A program made the position numbers and the translations under genes. This document shows, one piece after another, positions 54,138 to 63,306 of a DNA stretch of 64,000 bases; within the stretch, counting starts at the first letter, position 1; each line of letters opens with the position of its first letter. A model generated the notes under the pieces. The model did no database searches and was not told the origin of the DNA. It saw only the letters and a list, made by a program, of their open reading frames with translations. Where the stretch lies: the NCBI GenBank assembly GCA_002706365.1, contig PALM01000032.1, positions 124,001-188,000 of the forward strand. The letters run 5' to 3'. The DNA is from Flavobacteriales bacterium (GTDB taxonomy: Bacteria > Bacteroidota > Bacteroidia > Flavobacteriales_E > Vicingaceae).

Positions 54138-55736
54138 TTAAAGGTCTACTTCTTCGAGCTCAATGGTTTCCATTTTGGCCTTTAGCTTATGCTTTCCATA
54201 ATACTTCGGATCGAAGTCGAAAACACTCTTGCCTTTCTGAGCATCCTTGACAAAAGGTTGATAGTGAATGCTGTGGTACTCTAATAAGCGATCTTTCAAT
54301 CTCCCCTGCTTGACCGTATCATATTCAAGTTTAAGCGTAAACTTAGCCGTCTTTGTGCCAGGCCCAGAAATCTCAAAGTTTACGCACTCATCATTTGAGT
54401 AGATTCTAAATACTCCTTCTTCATCGCTGAAAGTATTAAGTCCTACAGTCCAATATCGGTTCCAACCTCGAATGACCGCACCTTCAATTGGATCTCCACT
54501 TTCCTTATTGATCAGCTTTCCTTCAATAAGATAGTTATTATAGCCCATCATATTGTAGTAATTCACATGACAATCACAATCCCCACGCTTTTCAAAATCG
54601 AAGTTCTGAAGTGTTTTTGCAGCCTTTTTGACGGTGCCTAGAATGCTATCCCCATCGATATAAGTCATGCCCTTTCTGTCCATAATAGCCGTATGATCAT
54701 GCTCAAATGGACCCCACGACACATCTTGGAATTGCCACCAGCCAAAACCCGCTCCTCCACAATCTATAGTTCTCTGTAAGGCCTCTTTCATGAATAGAGC
54801 TTGCTCTTCATAACTTATAGAATCATTATCTGCCGGCAATGAAGTCTCAGAAATGATCCAGGGTTTCTTGGAATAATTGGCGTACCAATAGATCTCATTA
54901 GGCACCCTTAAAGGATGGTAGGTATGAAAAGAAACAAAGTCTAGATCTAGAATACTTGGATCCCACTCAAATGCTTCAATTGGCTCTGACAAACCAATTG
55001 TGATAAGCTGCTTTGGAGCTAGTTCATCCATGAGTTCTTGCCACTCTTCTGTAAGGCGCACTGCATCTTCTTTCTCCCTATGTTTATCTATGTATTCTCT
55101 ATATTCAGAATTGTCGAAATACAGAGGTTCATTAAAGAAGTCGTAAGAGAAAACAGTTGGTTCTTTACTGAAGCGTTTCAACACCTCTTTGATAAAAGTC
55201 AGCCTAATGTTATTCTCCTTTTCTAACTTCTTAGGTTTTGGCAGAAGTAGCATGATTCGAAGATCTTCTTCCTTCGCAATGCGAACCACTGCTTCTAGTG
55301 ACTTTAGCAGTTCTGTTTGATACTCTTCAATTGAAAAAGGCTCGCGACTCCTATCTCTATTGAACAGCTCCAATTGTGCGATAACTGAATCTCCTTGATT
55401 CTTGTAAACAAAAGGATTTAAACCCACCAGTCTAAGGCTGTTAAAGCCCATTTGTCTAATCAACCTAAAATGTAAACGCATTCTATGATTAACCGCATTT
55501 GTGGACACAGCGTAGTCTGATGCTGGGCGATCATATTCCACTGTTGGCCCTATTACTAGGCTGTCATTTATCCTATGCACAGATAACATATAGTTCATAA
55601 GGACAGGAAAGTACGGCTCACCTTCCACTATAAACTGTTCCTCAGATACAGAAACGAATTCACTAACCTCAACTCTATTGCATGAGGATGCAAAAAGCAG
55701 AATGATCAAGGAGAACAATAAATATGAAGACTTCAT
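54138..55736 (-). CDS. GH5-like glycoside hydrolase lipoprotein
   Basis: A 532-residue lipoprotein (lipobox ASSC, Cys19). A clan-A TIM barrel follows, with MGFNSLRLVGL, acid/base Glu203 in FFNEP, SFHTYHP and nucleophile Glu297 in IISETSLP; WWQF follows near 334. A C-terminal region from about 400 looks like a carboxypeptidase-regulatory-type beta domain (EGKLINKESGDPIEGAVIRG). These are features of endo-mannanases and cellulases; the true glycan is unknown. It faces the glycan-building genes on the opposite strand and may trim the same polymer. Confidence 0.82.
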   Translation of the reverse strand: MKSSYLLFSLIILLFASSCNRVEVSEFVSVSEEQFIVEGEPYFPVLMNYMLSVHRINDSLVIGPTVEYDRPASDYAVSTNAVNHRMRLHFRLIRQMGFNSLRLVGLNPFVYKNQGDSVIAQLELFNRDRSREPFSIEEYQTELLKSLEAVVRIAKEEDLRIMLLLPKPKKLEKENNIRLTFIKEVLKRFSKEPTVFSYDFFNEPLYFDNSEYREYIDKHREKEDAVRLTEEWQELMDELAPKQLITIGLSEPIEAFEWDPSILDLDFVSFHTYHPLRVPNEIYWYANYSKKPWIISETSLPADNDSISYEEQALFMKEALQRTIDCGGAGFGWWQFQDVSWGPFEHDHTAIMDRKGMTYIDGDSILGTVKKAAKTLQNFDFEKRGDCDCHVNYYNMMGYNNYLIEGKLINKESGDPIEGAVIRGWNRYWTVGLNTFSDEEGVFRIYSNDECVNFEISGPGTKTAKFTLKLEYDTVKQGRLKDRLLEYHSIHYQPFVKDAQKGKSVFDFDPKYYGKHKLKAKMETIELEEVDL

Positions 55737-55839
55737 CTGTTGAATTAGGATGTAAAAATCAGCATTAATTGAGAAAGCTATCCATGAATCCTATTTATTG
55801 AAAGATACTTAGCTTTAAAGCCCAATCTTAAAGAACATT

Positions 55840-57207
55840 TTGAATACCAAGCTTTCTCATCCATGGGTTAAACTAGCATTTACAATTGTTGCTTGTACTA
55901 TGGTTTTGGCAAGCGTATTCTATAAGAATTGGCGCTACCAAAATAGGATTCTTGTACACGATTCTATAGGGTATTACAATTACCTTGTAGTCTCTTTTAT
56001 TTACGAAGACATAGGCCTAGACTTTGTTCGTCACAACAAAAAGCTACTGAAGAAAAGACTATGGTACTGGGTAGGAGCAGATGGACAAAAAATATTCAAA
56101 TACTCGCTGGGAGTTTCTTTAGCCGAGATGCCTTTTTTCCTGATTGCACATCAACTTGCAATAGCAGATGGGAATGTAGATGAAGGTTTTGCTGATATCT
56201 ATCGTTTAAGTGTGCTATGTTCAGCGATCTTCTACCTGCTTTTAGGTCTATTCTATCTGTTCAAGATCTTGAAACCCTATTTTGAGGAAAAATCGATCTT
56301 CTGGACCATTATCATACTGGCTTTAGGAACGAATTTGATCAATTATGTGATTCGCGAGCCAGGCATGAGCCATGTATATAGCTTCTGTGCAATAGCCGCA
56401 TTCATTTATTACAGCCTGCGTTATTGGGAGAGTCCTAATATGAAAACATTGATCACTATTTCAGTGATTGCCGGATTGATTGCATTAGTTCGCCCATTCA
56501 ATGTGATCGTCTTGGTCTTATTTCCACTGCTCAACTTAAGTTCATTCAAAGAATTAAAAGGCAGGTTCACTCATCTGATTCATAACCCTAAGCGGTTCCT
56601 TCTTGCAATTGCTCTCTTTATTCTAATCTTCTCCCCTCAATTGATCTACTGGAAACTTGTTAGTGGCGATTGGTTTGTTGATTCATATGTAAAGAATGAA
56701 AGCTTCTTTTTTAATGACCCAAAAATCATTGATGGTCTATTCAGCTATAGGAAAGGATGGTTGCTATACACTCCGCTTATGATCTTGTTCTTCTTGGGAC
56801 TATTTAACAAGCATTCTTTCGTGAAGAGAAATAGGTGGTTGAGCATTGGATTCTTCTTGATGAGCTGCTATTTGATCTTTTCTTGGTGGTCTTGGTGGTA
56901 TGGAGGCTCTTTTGGAGCTCGGCCACTCATCGATTACTACCCGCTCTTTGCCATCTTTATTGCCGCTTTTTTAAATCATTTATTGAATCTCAATCTGTGG
57001 GTAAGACGGTCGGTTTATCTAATTATTATTCTCTTGATAGGATTGAACTTATTTCAGTTCTATCAATTTGAAAAGGGCTTGATCCATCATGCGGGAATGA
57101 CTAAAAAGAGTTATTGGATGGTATTTGGAAAGCTAGATAAACCTAAAGGCCTGATTAAGGCTTTCGATTATCCCGATAACCAAAAAGCAAGGGAGGGAGA
57201 TCGATGA
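55840..57207 (+). CDS. GT-C-type membrane protein (pair 1, member B)
   Basis: A 455-residue protein with about 11 membrane segments. It has ILVHDSIGYYNYLVVSFIY in the first loop, then YRKGWLLYTPLMILFF and WWYGGSFGARPLIDYYPLF, motifs shared with the protein at 49426-51315 but without its C-terminal jelly-roll extension. Probably a lipid-linked-sugar-dependent glycosyltransferase. Start is TTG and no closer ATG fits. It overlaps the next gene by four bases (ATGA). Confidence 0.7.
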   Translation: MNTKLSHPWVKLAFTIVACTMVLASVFYKNWRYQNRILVHDSIGYYNYLVVSFIYEDIGLDFVRHNKKLLKKRLWYWVGADGQKIFKYSLGVSLAEMPFFLIAHQLAIADGNVDEGFADIYRLSVLCSAIFYLLLGLFYLFKILKPYFEEKSIFWTIIILALGTNLINYVIREPGMSHVYSFCAIAAFIYYSLRYWESPNMKTLITISVIAGLIALVRPFNVIVLVLFPLLNLSSFKELKGRFTHLIHNPKRFLLAIALFILIFSPQLIYWKLVSGDWFVDSYVKNESFFFNDPKIIDGLFSYRKGWLLYTPLMILFFLGLFNKHSFVKRNRWLSIGFFLMSCYLIFSWWSWWYGGSFGARPLIDYYPLFAIFIAAFLNHLLNLNLWVRRSVYLIIILLIGLNLFQFYQFEKGLIHHAGMTKKSYWMVFGKLDKPKGLIKAFDYPDNQKAREGDR

Positions 57208-58586
57208 AAAGTATTACTAAGGAATCCCTCTATTGGTTTTTAGCAAACTTCATACTCTTAATTGCGCTATTATACCCTGCAATAGAAAATGGCTTTCCAC
57301 TCTTATATGCAGAGAGCGGCACTTTTATTAGCACTAAAAGTGATGGCTCATATGCTGTGGATATACTCAATACTTACGGACTATTTGTAAGGCATAGTAG
57401 TCTTTCATGGAACTTATGGATGCTATTATTTGCCCAGACATTAATCGTAATTGTAGTTCTCAAAAGCTTTTTGAAGTTCCTATTAAACGACAAACTAAAC
57501 CCAGTCAGCTTTGGGCTCATTGGATTCTTCTTGGTCTTTTTTACCTCTATAGACTCAATGTGTTCTTCTATTAGTCCAATGATCTTTGAGCCGCTTTCAC
57601 TTATCCTATTCGGCTTGATCCTTTTCTCAAAGCGCCTACCAAAGCTTGCATTAGTTGTGTTTATAATCTTTACTGCTTTCAACCATAGTAGCATGCTAAT
57701 TGCTATTATCTTATCGGTCTGCTTTGCAATCTACTATATCATAAAGAGCGGCAATAATCCTCTTTTTAAGCGCTCACTTTTGCTTCTTTCTATTAGCATA
57801 AGTCTTCCTATTCTCATAGCTTTTGGCAACTATATCAAAGAAGGTAATTTTCAGATTAGCAGGAATTTAGGTGTTCAACTAATTGCCAATTTTTCTGAGA
57901 ACCATATGTTGGAAGACTTTCTAAATGAAAAATGTAAAAAGCAGAAGAATGATCTTAATCTATCTTTAAACTATTGTGAGAATGAGAAGTATCGTAAACA
58001 CTTCTCTAGAGAAGACTTCATGTATAAGAAGTCAAGCCCATTGTATTCGCATTATCCCGACCTTAATTGGGCTGAAAGCTGGGAGAAGCTCAACCAGCCA
58101 TATGAGGAACTCGCCTTTAGAATGATCAATGATTCAAAGTATGGCAGAAAGTACCTATTGGGCACTTTATCTAGTTTTTTGAAACAACTGCAGTATGTAC
58201 AAGACTCCAAACTTGCAAAGCAAAACTTCAGAAAGATCATCTCTTTTAAGTATCGTTATAACCTAGAGGAGTACCGTCATTCAGCTCAGTTTAAAAGGGC
58301 AATTGAATACAGAAACAATGAACTGATAGAGTCTTTGCTCTACGTTATATTCCTTCTTTCATTTCCAATTTTTCTCTACATAAAAAGAGATCAAGATCCC
58401 ATCATAAACAAGTTTGGCTGGTTGATCTATATGGCTACTATACTGAATGCCTTCTTGCATAGTCTTATTGCAAATGCCGATGTGAAGTTCCAATTGCCCT
58501 TAGTATTCTTATTGATACTAATAGGCATAATCAAACTTTATTCGCACCTCAATAACACTTATGTTATTAGTCGAAAAAGCTCCTGA
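57204..58586 (+). CDS. Polytopic membrane protein, possible GT-C enzyme (pair 2, member A)
   Basis: A 460-residue protein with about ten membrane segments and a loop near residues 220-330 rich in charged residues and Cys. The N-terminus NGFPLLYAESGTF and YGLFVRHSSLSWNL is shared with the minus-strand protein at 58599-60008 (NGYPLLYTDSGTYL, YGLFVRHISLSW). The acidic residue next to S-G-T in the first loop recalls GT-C catalytic loops, but no named family is recognised. Cotranscribed with the preceding GT-C gene. Confidence 0.62.
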   Translation: MKSITKESLYWFLANFILLIALLYPAIENGFPLLYAESGTFISTKSDGSYAVDILNTYGLFVRHSSLSWNLWMLLFAQTLIVIVVLKSFLKFLLNDKLNPVSFGLIGFFLVFFTSIDSMCSSISPMIFEPLSLILFGLILFSKRLPKLALVVFIIFTAFNHSSMLIAIILSVCFAIYYIIKSGNNPLFKRSLLLLSISISLPILIAFGNYIKEGNFQISRNLGVQLIANFSENHMLEDFLNEKCKKQKNDLNLSLNYCENEKYRKHFSREDFMYKKSSPLYSHYPDLNWAESWEKLNQPYEELAFRMINDSKYGRKYLLGTLSSFLKQLQYVQDSKLAKQNFRKIISFKYRYNLEEYRHSAQFKRAIEYRNNELIESLLYVIFLLSFPIFLYIKRDQDPIINKFGWLIYMATILNAFLHSLIANADVKFQLPLVFLLILIGIIKLYSHLNNTYVISRKSS

Positions 58587-58598
58587 TTTGCCTTTTCT

Positions 58599-60008
58599 TT
58601 AATCCTGAGACTTCTCAACTGATTGCCTAGAAGCAAGCGCAATAAGCAAGAATGAGATCAGTGGGATGGTGAATATCAGCCTGCCTTGATAGCGGTCTAC
58701 CACATTAGAAAAAGCACTACACACAAAAGCATTAAGCAATATTGCTAAAAAGACGATCGTGATCAATTGGATGGAGGGTCTATTGAGTATTTGTCTATTG
58801 AAGATCATAATGTAAATAATCACAATTATTGAAATGATGACAAGCCACTTCTCCAGCAAGCTTTGAATGTTGAATGCTATGCCTGCCCTATCTTGCATTG
58901 CCCCATAAAAGAAATCCCAATCATCATTGAAGGATCTTTTGATGATTCTATCTAGCTCTGATTTATCCAGATGAGTATGGCCAAAATTAAACAGCTGCTC
59001 AAATGTTCCAGTAATTGCAATTTCTGCATATCTCCAGAAGTATTTCTGATCTGAAAGTATGTCTCTCACAAGGCTTCCATAGGCCTCATCTTTATCTGTC
59101 CAACAGTTATCCCATTTTCTTTTATAATTACAGTCACCATCATAAAGTGGACTGCTCGTATCAAATAAAAAGAGTCCTGTATTTGGCCAATTATCAAATT
59201 GATCAACATACTTACACAATTCACCGTAAGGAAGCTGTTTCGTATTCTCACATGCTTCTTTTAAGTAGTCATTAGCAATACCACTATTGATCAGTCGTGC
59301 AGCAAGAAATACATTCTTAGTTCTGCTTAATTGAAATCCAAAGCCCAGACTGTAGTTGATCAGGCTTAAACTAAAAAGGGAAAGAACAATCAAGCTGAAT
59401 ATCAGCAGATACCTTTTTAAATATGCTTTGAAGTGTCTTTTGATCAAATGAAACATCCCAACTAAACCAAATAAGCCTAATATCATTGGCAAATGAGATA
59501 AATGGGCAATAAGAGAGAAGGCAAAGATCAAAGCGGTGAAGAAGACTGTGGTTTTGTTGTTCATAGAACCAAAAAGCAGCAAGAAAGAACTCAAAACAAT
59601 CGCAGATGTAAAGATGTCTGGGATAATCATGCTTATGTAGAAGTCGAGACCACTAAGCAGAGCCATCAATGAGCAAATAATAAAACCACTTCTCGCAGAA
59701 TTCTTAAATGATCCAACAACTTCAAGCCAAATGCGATTGATCAGAAAGACCATCATCACAGCTTGGGCAATGGCAACTAGAAAGACCGACCATGAAAGTG
59801 AGATGTGGCGTACGAACAATCCATAGATAATTGGTCTATCTACAGGTACATGCAAAGTATGTCCGCTTACTAAATAGGTGCCGGAATCTGTGTAGAGAAG
59901 TGGATAGCCATTGGAAATTACCGGCGTTAATAACACCAAGACTGAAGCTAGGTGAAAGAGAAGATCTGCCCAATTGATCTTAGAAAGTGAAGTTCGAAAG
60001 TTTTTCAA
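58599..60008 (-). CDS. Polytopic membrane protein, possible GT-C enzyme (pair 2, member B)
   Basis: A 469-residue protein, paralogue of the plus-strand gene it converges on (12-base gap). It has the same NGYPLLYTDSGTYL and YGLFVRHISLSW start, a similar number of membrane segments and a similar central polar loop. Start is TTG, supported by a -7 element TATTTTTG at 60032-60025. Two divergent copies placed tail to tail suggest duplication followed by specialisation for different acceptors or sugars. Confidence 0.62.
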   Translation of the reverse strand: MKNFRTSLSKINWADLLFHLASVLVLLTPVISNGYPLLYTDSGTYLVSGHTLHVPVDRPIIYGLFVRHISLSWSVFLVAIAQAVMMVFLINRIWLEVVGSFKNSARSGFIICSLMALLSGLDFYISMIIPDIFTSAIVLSSFLLLFGSMNNKTTVFFTALIFAFSLIAHLSHLPMILGLFGLVGMFHLIKRHFKAYLKRYLLIFSLIVLSLFSLSLINYSLGFGFQLSRTKNVFLAARLINSGIANDYLKEACENTKQLPYGELCKYVDQFDNWPNTGLFLFDTSSPLYDGDCNYKRKWDNCWTDKDEAYGSLVRDILSDQKYFWRYAEIAITGTFEQLFNFGHTHLDKSELDRIIKRSFNDDWDFFYGAMQDRAGIAFNIQSLLEKWLVIISIIVIIYIMIFNRQILNRPSIQLITIVFLAILLNAFVCSAFSNVVDRYQGRLIFTIPLISFLLIALASRQSVEKSQD

Positions 60009-60024
60009 GCTATAGGTATTGACC

Positions 60025-60032
60025 CAAAAATA
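60025..60032 (-). promoter_or_regulatory. -7 element for the pair 2 member B gene
   Basis: TATTTTTG on the minus strand fits TAnnTTTG and lies 16 bases before TTG 60008. Confidence 0.4.
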
Positions 60033-60039
60033 AGGCCTT

Positions 60040-60588
60040 TTACCTAAGCTTACCCACCAGCTTAAAATAGTCTTTTAGGCTTTTTTTGATCGACTTCAAT
60101 TCGCTCTCGCTAAATGAAAACTCATCACTTCCAGAAATAAGTGCTACTTCACTTCCTCTTTCCAAGGCCTCAAATAGCTTTGCGGCAAAGGTATAATTCG
60201 CTTCTGCATCTTTGGCTTCTAAAGCTAATGTGTCAGATACTAAGATTAAGCTAAGATTCTCTTTCTCTATGTCTATGAGATCAGATTCAAGCATGATATA
60301 GGCTTCATTCAATCTCCAATTATGTATGATCATGAAGTGGAGTTTACTCTCCGTTTTTTCTCTACTTCCAATACGGTAGATATTGAAGCCCGATTTTTCA
60401 TCATCATTCAAATCGTAGAAATAGGCTCGCATATTCCTAAAATAGAGTGTTGAGGACTCAGTTGTGTTGTAACTGATCTCATTGAGGTCGATCTTCTTGG
60501 CCTTTGGTCCGAATGCCCAAAATAAAGTCAGTCCAAGAATCATTGTCGCTGCCCAAAGAAAAAACCACTTAAAAAGAGTTCCTTTCAT
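60040..60588 (-). CDS. Single-pass membrane protein of unknown function
   Basis: A 182-residue protein with one N-terminal membrane segment (6-26) and an exposed alpha/beta domain (YFRNMRAYFYD, FMIIHNWRLNEAYIMLES, LFEALERGSEVALISG). No family is recognised. It lies at the edge of the glycan cluster and is divergent from crtZ. Codon use is like its neighbours. Confidence 0.65.
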   Translation of the reverse strand: MKGTLFKWFFLWAATMILGLTLFWAFGPKAKKIDLNEISYNTTESSTLYFRNMRAYFYDLNDDEKSGFNIYRIGSREKTESKLHFMIIHNWRLNEAYIMLESDLIDIEKENLSLILVSDTLALEAKDAEANYTFAAKLFEALERGSEVALISGSDEFSFSESELKSIKKSLKDYFKLVGKLR

Positions 60589-60633
60589 AACTGATTAACA
60601 AATCCAATTATACTTTGTTATGGATAGGAGATG

Positions 60634-60641
60634 TAAATTTG
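60634..60641 (+). promoter_or_regulatory. -7 element abutting the crtZ start
   Basis: TAAATTTG fits TAnnTTTG, with TTTG 16 bases upstream (60614-60617) as a rather close -33. Only four bases lie between it and the crtZ ATG, so the transcript should be leaderless or nearly so. Confidence 0.5.
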
Positions 60642-60645
60642 CATT

Positions 60646-61110
60646 ATGGAAATCCTACTTCAGATATTGATTTGTATTGGAACCTTCGCCGGTATGGAAT
60701 TTATGGCATGGTTTACTCATAAGTATGTTATGCATGGTTTCCTTTGGGTATTGCATAAAGATCACCATCAGCCGGAAAAAGGATGGTTTGAAAGAAATGA
60801 TGCTTTCTTCCTTTTTTATGCGGCCATTAGTACAACTCTTTTTGTGCTGTGGAATGAAGGGATCTTCGAATATGGTTTAGCAATGGGAATTGGAATCTTC
60901 CTCTACGGATTTGCATATTTCTCTGTCCATGATGTATTCATTCACCAAAGATTGAATTGGTTCAAGAGAACAGATAATGCCTACTTCAGAGCAATTCGCA
61001 AAGCACATAAAGTGCATCACAAACATCTGGGTAAAGAAGATGGAGAGTGTTTCGGAATGTTAGTCGTTCCTTGGAAATTCTTCAAAGAAGCTAAGAAAGC
61101 TAAACAGTAA
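60646..61110 (+). CDS. crtZ: Beta-carotene hydroxylase
   Basis: A 154-residue membrane di-iron hydroxylase that adds the 3-hydroxyls of zeaxanthin. Histidine motifs typical of CrtZ are all present: HKYVMHG, HKDHH, VHDVFIHQR and HKVHHKHLGKEDGECFG. Start M1 matches relatives. It points to a yellow-orange carotenoid pigment, common in marine flavobacteria; other crt genes are not in this window. It overlaps the convergent DUF429 gene by 11 bases. Confidence 0.92.
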   Translation: MEILLQILICIGTFAGMEFMAWFTHKYVMHGFLWVLHKDHHQPEKGWFERNDAFFLFYAAISTTLFVLWNEGIFEYGLAMGIGIFLYGFAYFSVHDVFIHQRLNWFKRTDNAYFRAIRKAHKVHHKHLGKEDGECFGMLVVPWKFFKEAKKAKQ

Positions 61111-61687
61111 TTGTCCCTTCATCATCATCGCCAAAAACCATGGCGGCTTGCATCTCAAAGCGCTTTGCCGAGTATAGGCACAATAAGGCGTCGAAGTGAT
61201 GCCAGTCTTTCACCTCATTTTCGTCGAACTTCAAATTGCTGTGCTCTTTAACTAGTGAGCACATCTCTGGAATTAAGGTTTTATCCTGCTTATAGCCTTT
61301 TTCCTTTAATCCAAGTACCTCTGCCAATTTGCTGGGGTAGGTTTCTACCAGTTTGATTCCCTGTATCTTGAATGAAGCTTTGAGTTTCATTGCTCTGGCA
61401 GTTAAGCCTCCAAGAAACATGGGCGACATAGCACCTGTGCTTCGATCTGCTTTGCGATAGAAATAGTCCCCTTCTCCTAATCCGTTTCTATAGATCTTCG
61501 GTAAAGAGAGAGGAGCATCAATATAGGCGAGCCAGATATCTTCATGCTTTTGGATGAAATTAAATAGGAATTGATCAGCATCTTGCCCTTTTTCACTAGC
61601 GTGAAAGTCGACCTTATCAAACTCATAAAGTCGGGCTATTACTGTTGTCCCAGCCGTTTTGGCCCCGAAATCAATTCCAATGATCAT
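61100..61687 (-). CDS. DUF429-family predicted RNase H-fold protein
   Basis: A 195-residue soluble protein: IIGIDFGAKTAGTTVIA (an actin/RNase H-like first strand with Asp), YIDAPLSLP, and WHHFDALLCLYSA. This is the layout of the DUF429 family, predicted nucleases with an RNase H fold. No substrate known. Its 3' end overlaps crtZ on the other strand, and its start lies 74 bases from the divergent photolyase gene. Confidence 0.78.
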   Translation of the reverse strand: MIIGIDFGAKTAGTTVIARLYEFDKVDFHASEKGQDADQFLFNFIQKHEDIWLAYIDAPLSLPKIYRNGLGEGDYFYRKADRSTGAMSPMFLGGLTARAMKLKASFKIQGIKLVETYPSKLAEVLGLKEKGYKQDKTLIPEMCSLVKEHSNLKFDENEVKDWHHFDALLCLYSAKRFEMQAAMVFGDDDEGTITV

Positions 61688-61761
61688 AATTCCTAAATAT
61701 CAGCTGAAACAGTCAGTGTAAATGATTTGTTTAATTGATCAATCGAATATAGTTGAATTTG

Positions 61762-63306
61762 ATGAACAAAAAATGCCTCAGGTTAATATTGGGTGATCAG
61801 CTAAATGCCAATCATTCTTGGTTTAACTCCATTGATAAGAAGGTAAGCTACCTCATGATGGAAATGAAACAGGAAACCAATTACGTAAATCATCATGTCC
61901 AAAAAATCGTGGCATTCTTCGCTTCCATGCGAAACTTCAAAGAGGAGATGGAAGAAGCTGGACATCAATTCATCTATTATCAATTAGACGATAAGAGAAA
62001 TCAACAAGACCTTCAAAAGAATATTGAAGATCTGGTTAAAAGCGAGGGATTCGAGCAATTCGAATATCAGCTTCCAGATGAATTTCGGTTGGATCAGCAG
62101 ATGAATAGTCTAAAAGATAAGCTAGGAATTCCGGTAAGATCTATCGACAGCGAGCATTTTTATACTGAGCGCTATGAAATGAAGGAGTTCTTCGAAAAGA
62201 AGAAAAGCAAACAATGGTTGATGGAAAGTTTCTATCGGCATATGCGAAAGAAACATGATCTCATGATGGATGCCGATCAACCAATAGGCGGTAAATGGAA
62301 TTTTGATCAGTCGAACCGAAAGTCGCTACCAAAAGACCATAAAGTCATTGATGCAAAAGTCTTCAATAAGGATGTGAGCGATATCCTGGAGATGATAGAT
62401 GGCGAAGGAGTGAATTATATTGGTGAAATAGATGCAAAGAATTTTATCTGGCCAACTAACAGAGAAGAGAGTCTTGAATTGCTCCACTTCTTTAAGACCA
62501 AATGTCTACCACTATTTGGCGACTACCAAGATGCCATGACAGATGACAAATGGAGTTTATATCATTCACGCTTGTCCTTTTCCATGAACAGCAAAATGCT
62601 AAGTCCTGCAGAAGTCATTGATGCTGTGATTGCTCATTGGGAAGCGAATCAAGATGAGATCGATATTTCACAAGTTGAAGGATTTGTGAGACAGATCATA
62701 GGCTGGAGAGAATATATGAGAGGGATCTATTGGGCGAAGATGCCTGAATATGAGAATGAGAATCAACTCAATCATCAAAGAAAACTACCGGGCTTTTACT
62801 GGACAGCTAAAACAAAGATGAATTGCATGCATCATGCGATCAAGCAATCCCTTGAATATGCTTATGCCCATCATATACAGCGCTTGATGATTACAGGAAA
62901 TTTCGCATTGCTCGCCAACTGCCAACCTCAAGAGGTTGATGATTGGTACTTGGGGATTTATATCGATGCGATCCAATGGGTTGAACTTCCAAATACCAGA
63001 GGAATGAGTCAATATGCCGACGGCGGTTTGATTGCCACCAAGCCATATGTATCATCGGCAAACTACATCGATAAGATGAGTGATCATTGCGGCAATTGTC
63101 ATTATTCTAAAAGCAAGAAGACAGGAGAGAACGCTTGTCCTTTCAATAGCTTATACTGGAATTTCATCGACCGACATGAAGAAGAGTTTGCAAAGAACCA
63201 ACGAATGTCTATGATGGTTGCCAGCTGGAGGAAGAGAAAGCCGGAAGATAAAGAGGCACTTCTCAAACAGGCTGAATACTATTTGGAAAACATCGAGTCT
63301 CTTTAG
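61762..63306 (+). CDS. Cryptochrome/photolyase of the FeS-BCP (PhrB) class
   Basis: About 514 residues. An N-terminal nucleotide-binding-like domain opens RLILGDQLNANHSWF, the DUF523/photolyase-related start. The FAD-binding helical domain contains FVRQIIGWREYMRGIYW and GNFALLANCQPQEVDDWY, and FeS-class cysteines follow. Counting from the TTG at 61753, the cysteines are 358, 446, 449 and 462: spacings 88, 3 and 13, the same as in Agrobacterium PhrB from memory. This class repairs (6-4) photoproducts with a [4Fe-4S] cluster. ATG 61762 is preferred to TTG 61753. Its stop abuts the convergent gene. Confidence 0.9.
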   Translation: MNKKCLRLILGDQLNANHSWFNSIDKKVSYLMMEMKQETNYVNHHVQKIVAFFASMRNFKEEMEEAGHQFIYYQLDDKRNQQDLQKNIEDLVKSEGFEQFEYQLPDEFRLDQQMNSLKDKLGIPVRSIDSEHFYTERYEMKEFFEKKKSKQWLMESFYRHMRKKHDLMMDADQPIGGKWNFDQSNRKSLPKDHKVIDAKVFNKDVSDILEMIDGEGVNYIGEIDAKNFIWPTNREESLELLHFFKTKCLPLFGDYQDAMTDDKWSLYHSRLSFSMNSKMLSPAEVIDAVIAHWEANQDEIDISQVEGFVRQIIGWREYMRGIYWAKMPEYENENQLNHQRKLPGFYWTAKTKMNCMHHAIKQSLEYAYAHHIQRLMITGNFALLANCQPQEVDDWYLGIYIDAIQWVELPNTRGMSQYADGGLIATKPYVSSANYIDKMSDHCGNCHYSKSKKTGENACPFNSLYWNFIDRHEEEFAKNQRMSMMVASWRKRKPEDKEALLKQAEYYLENIESL

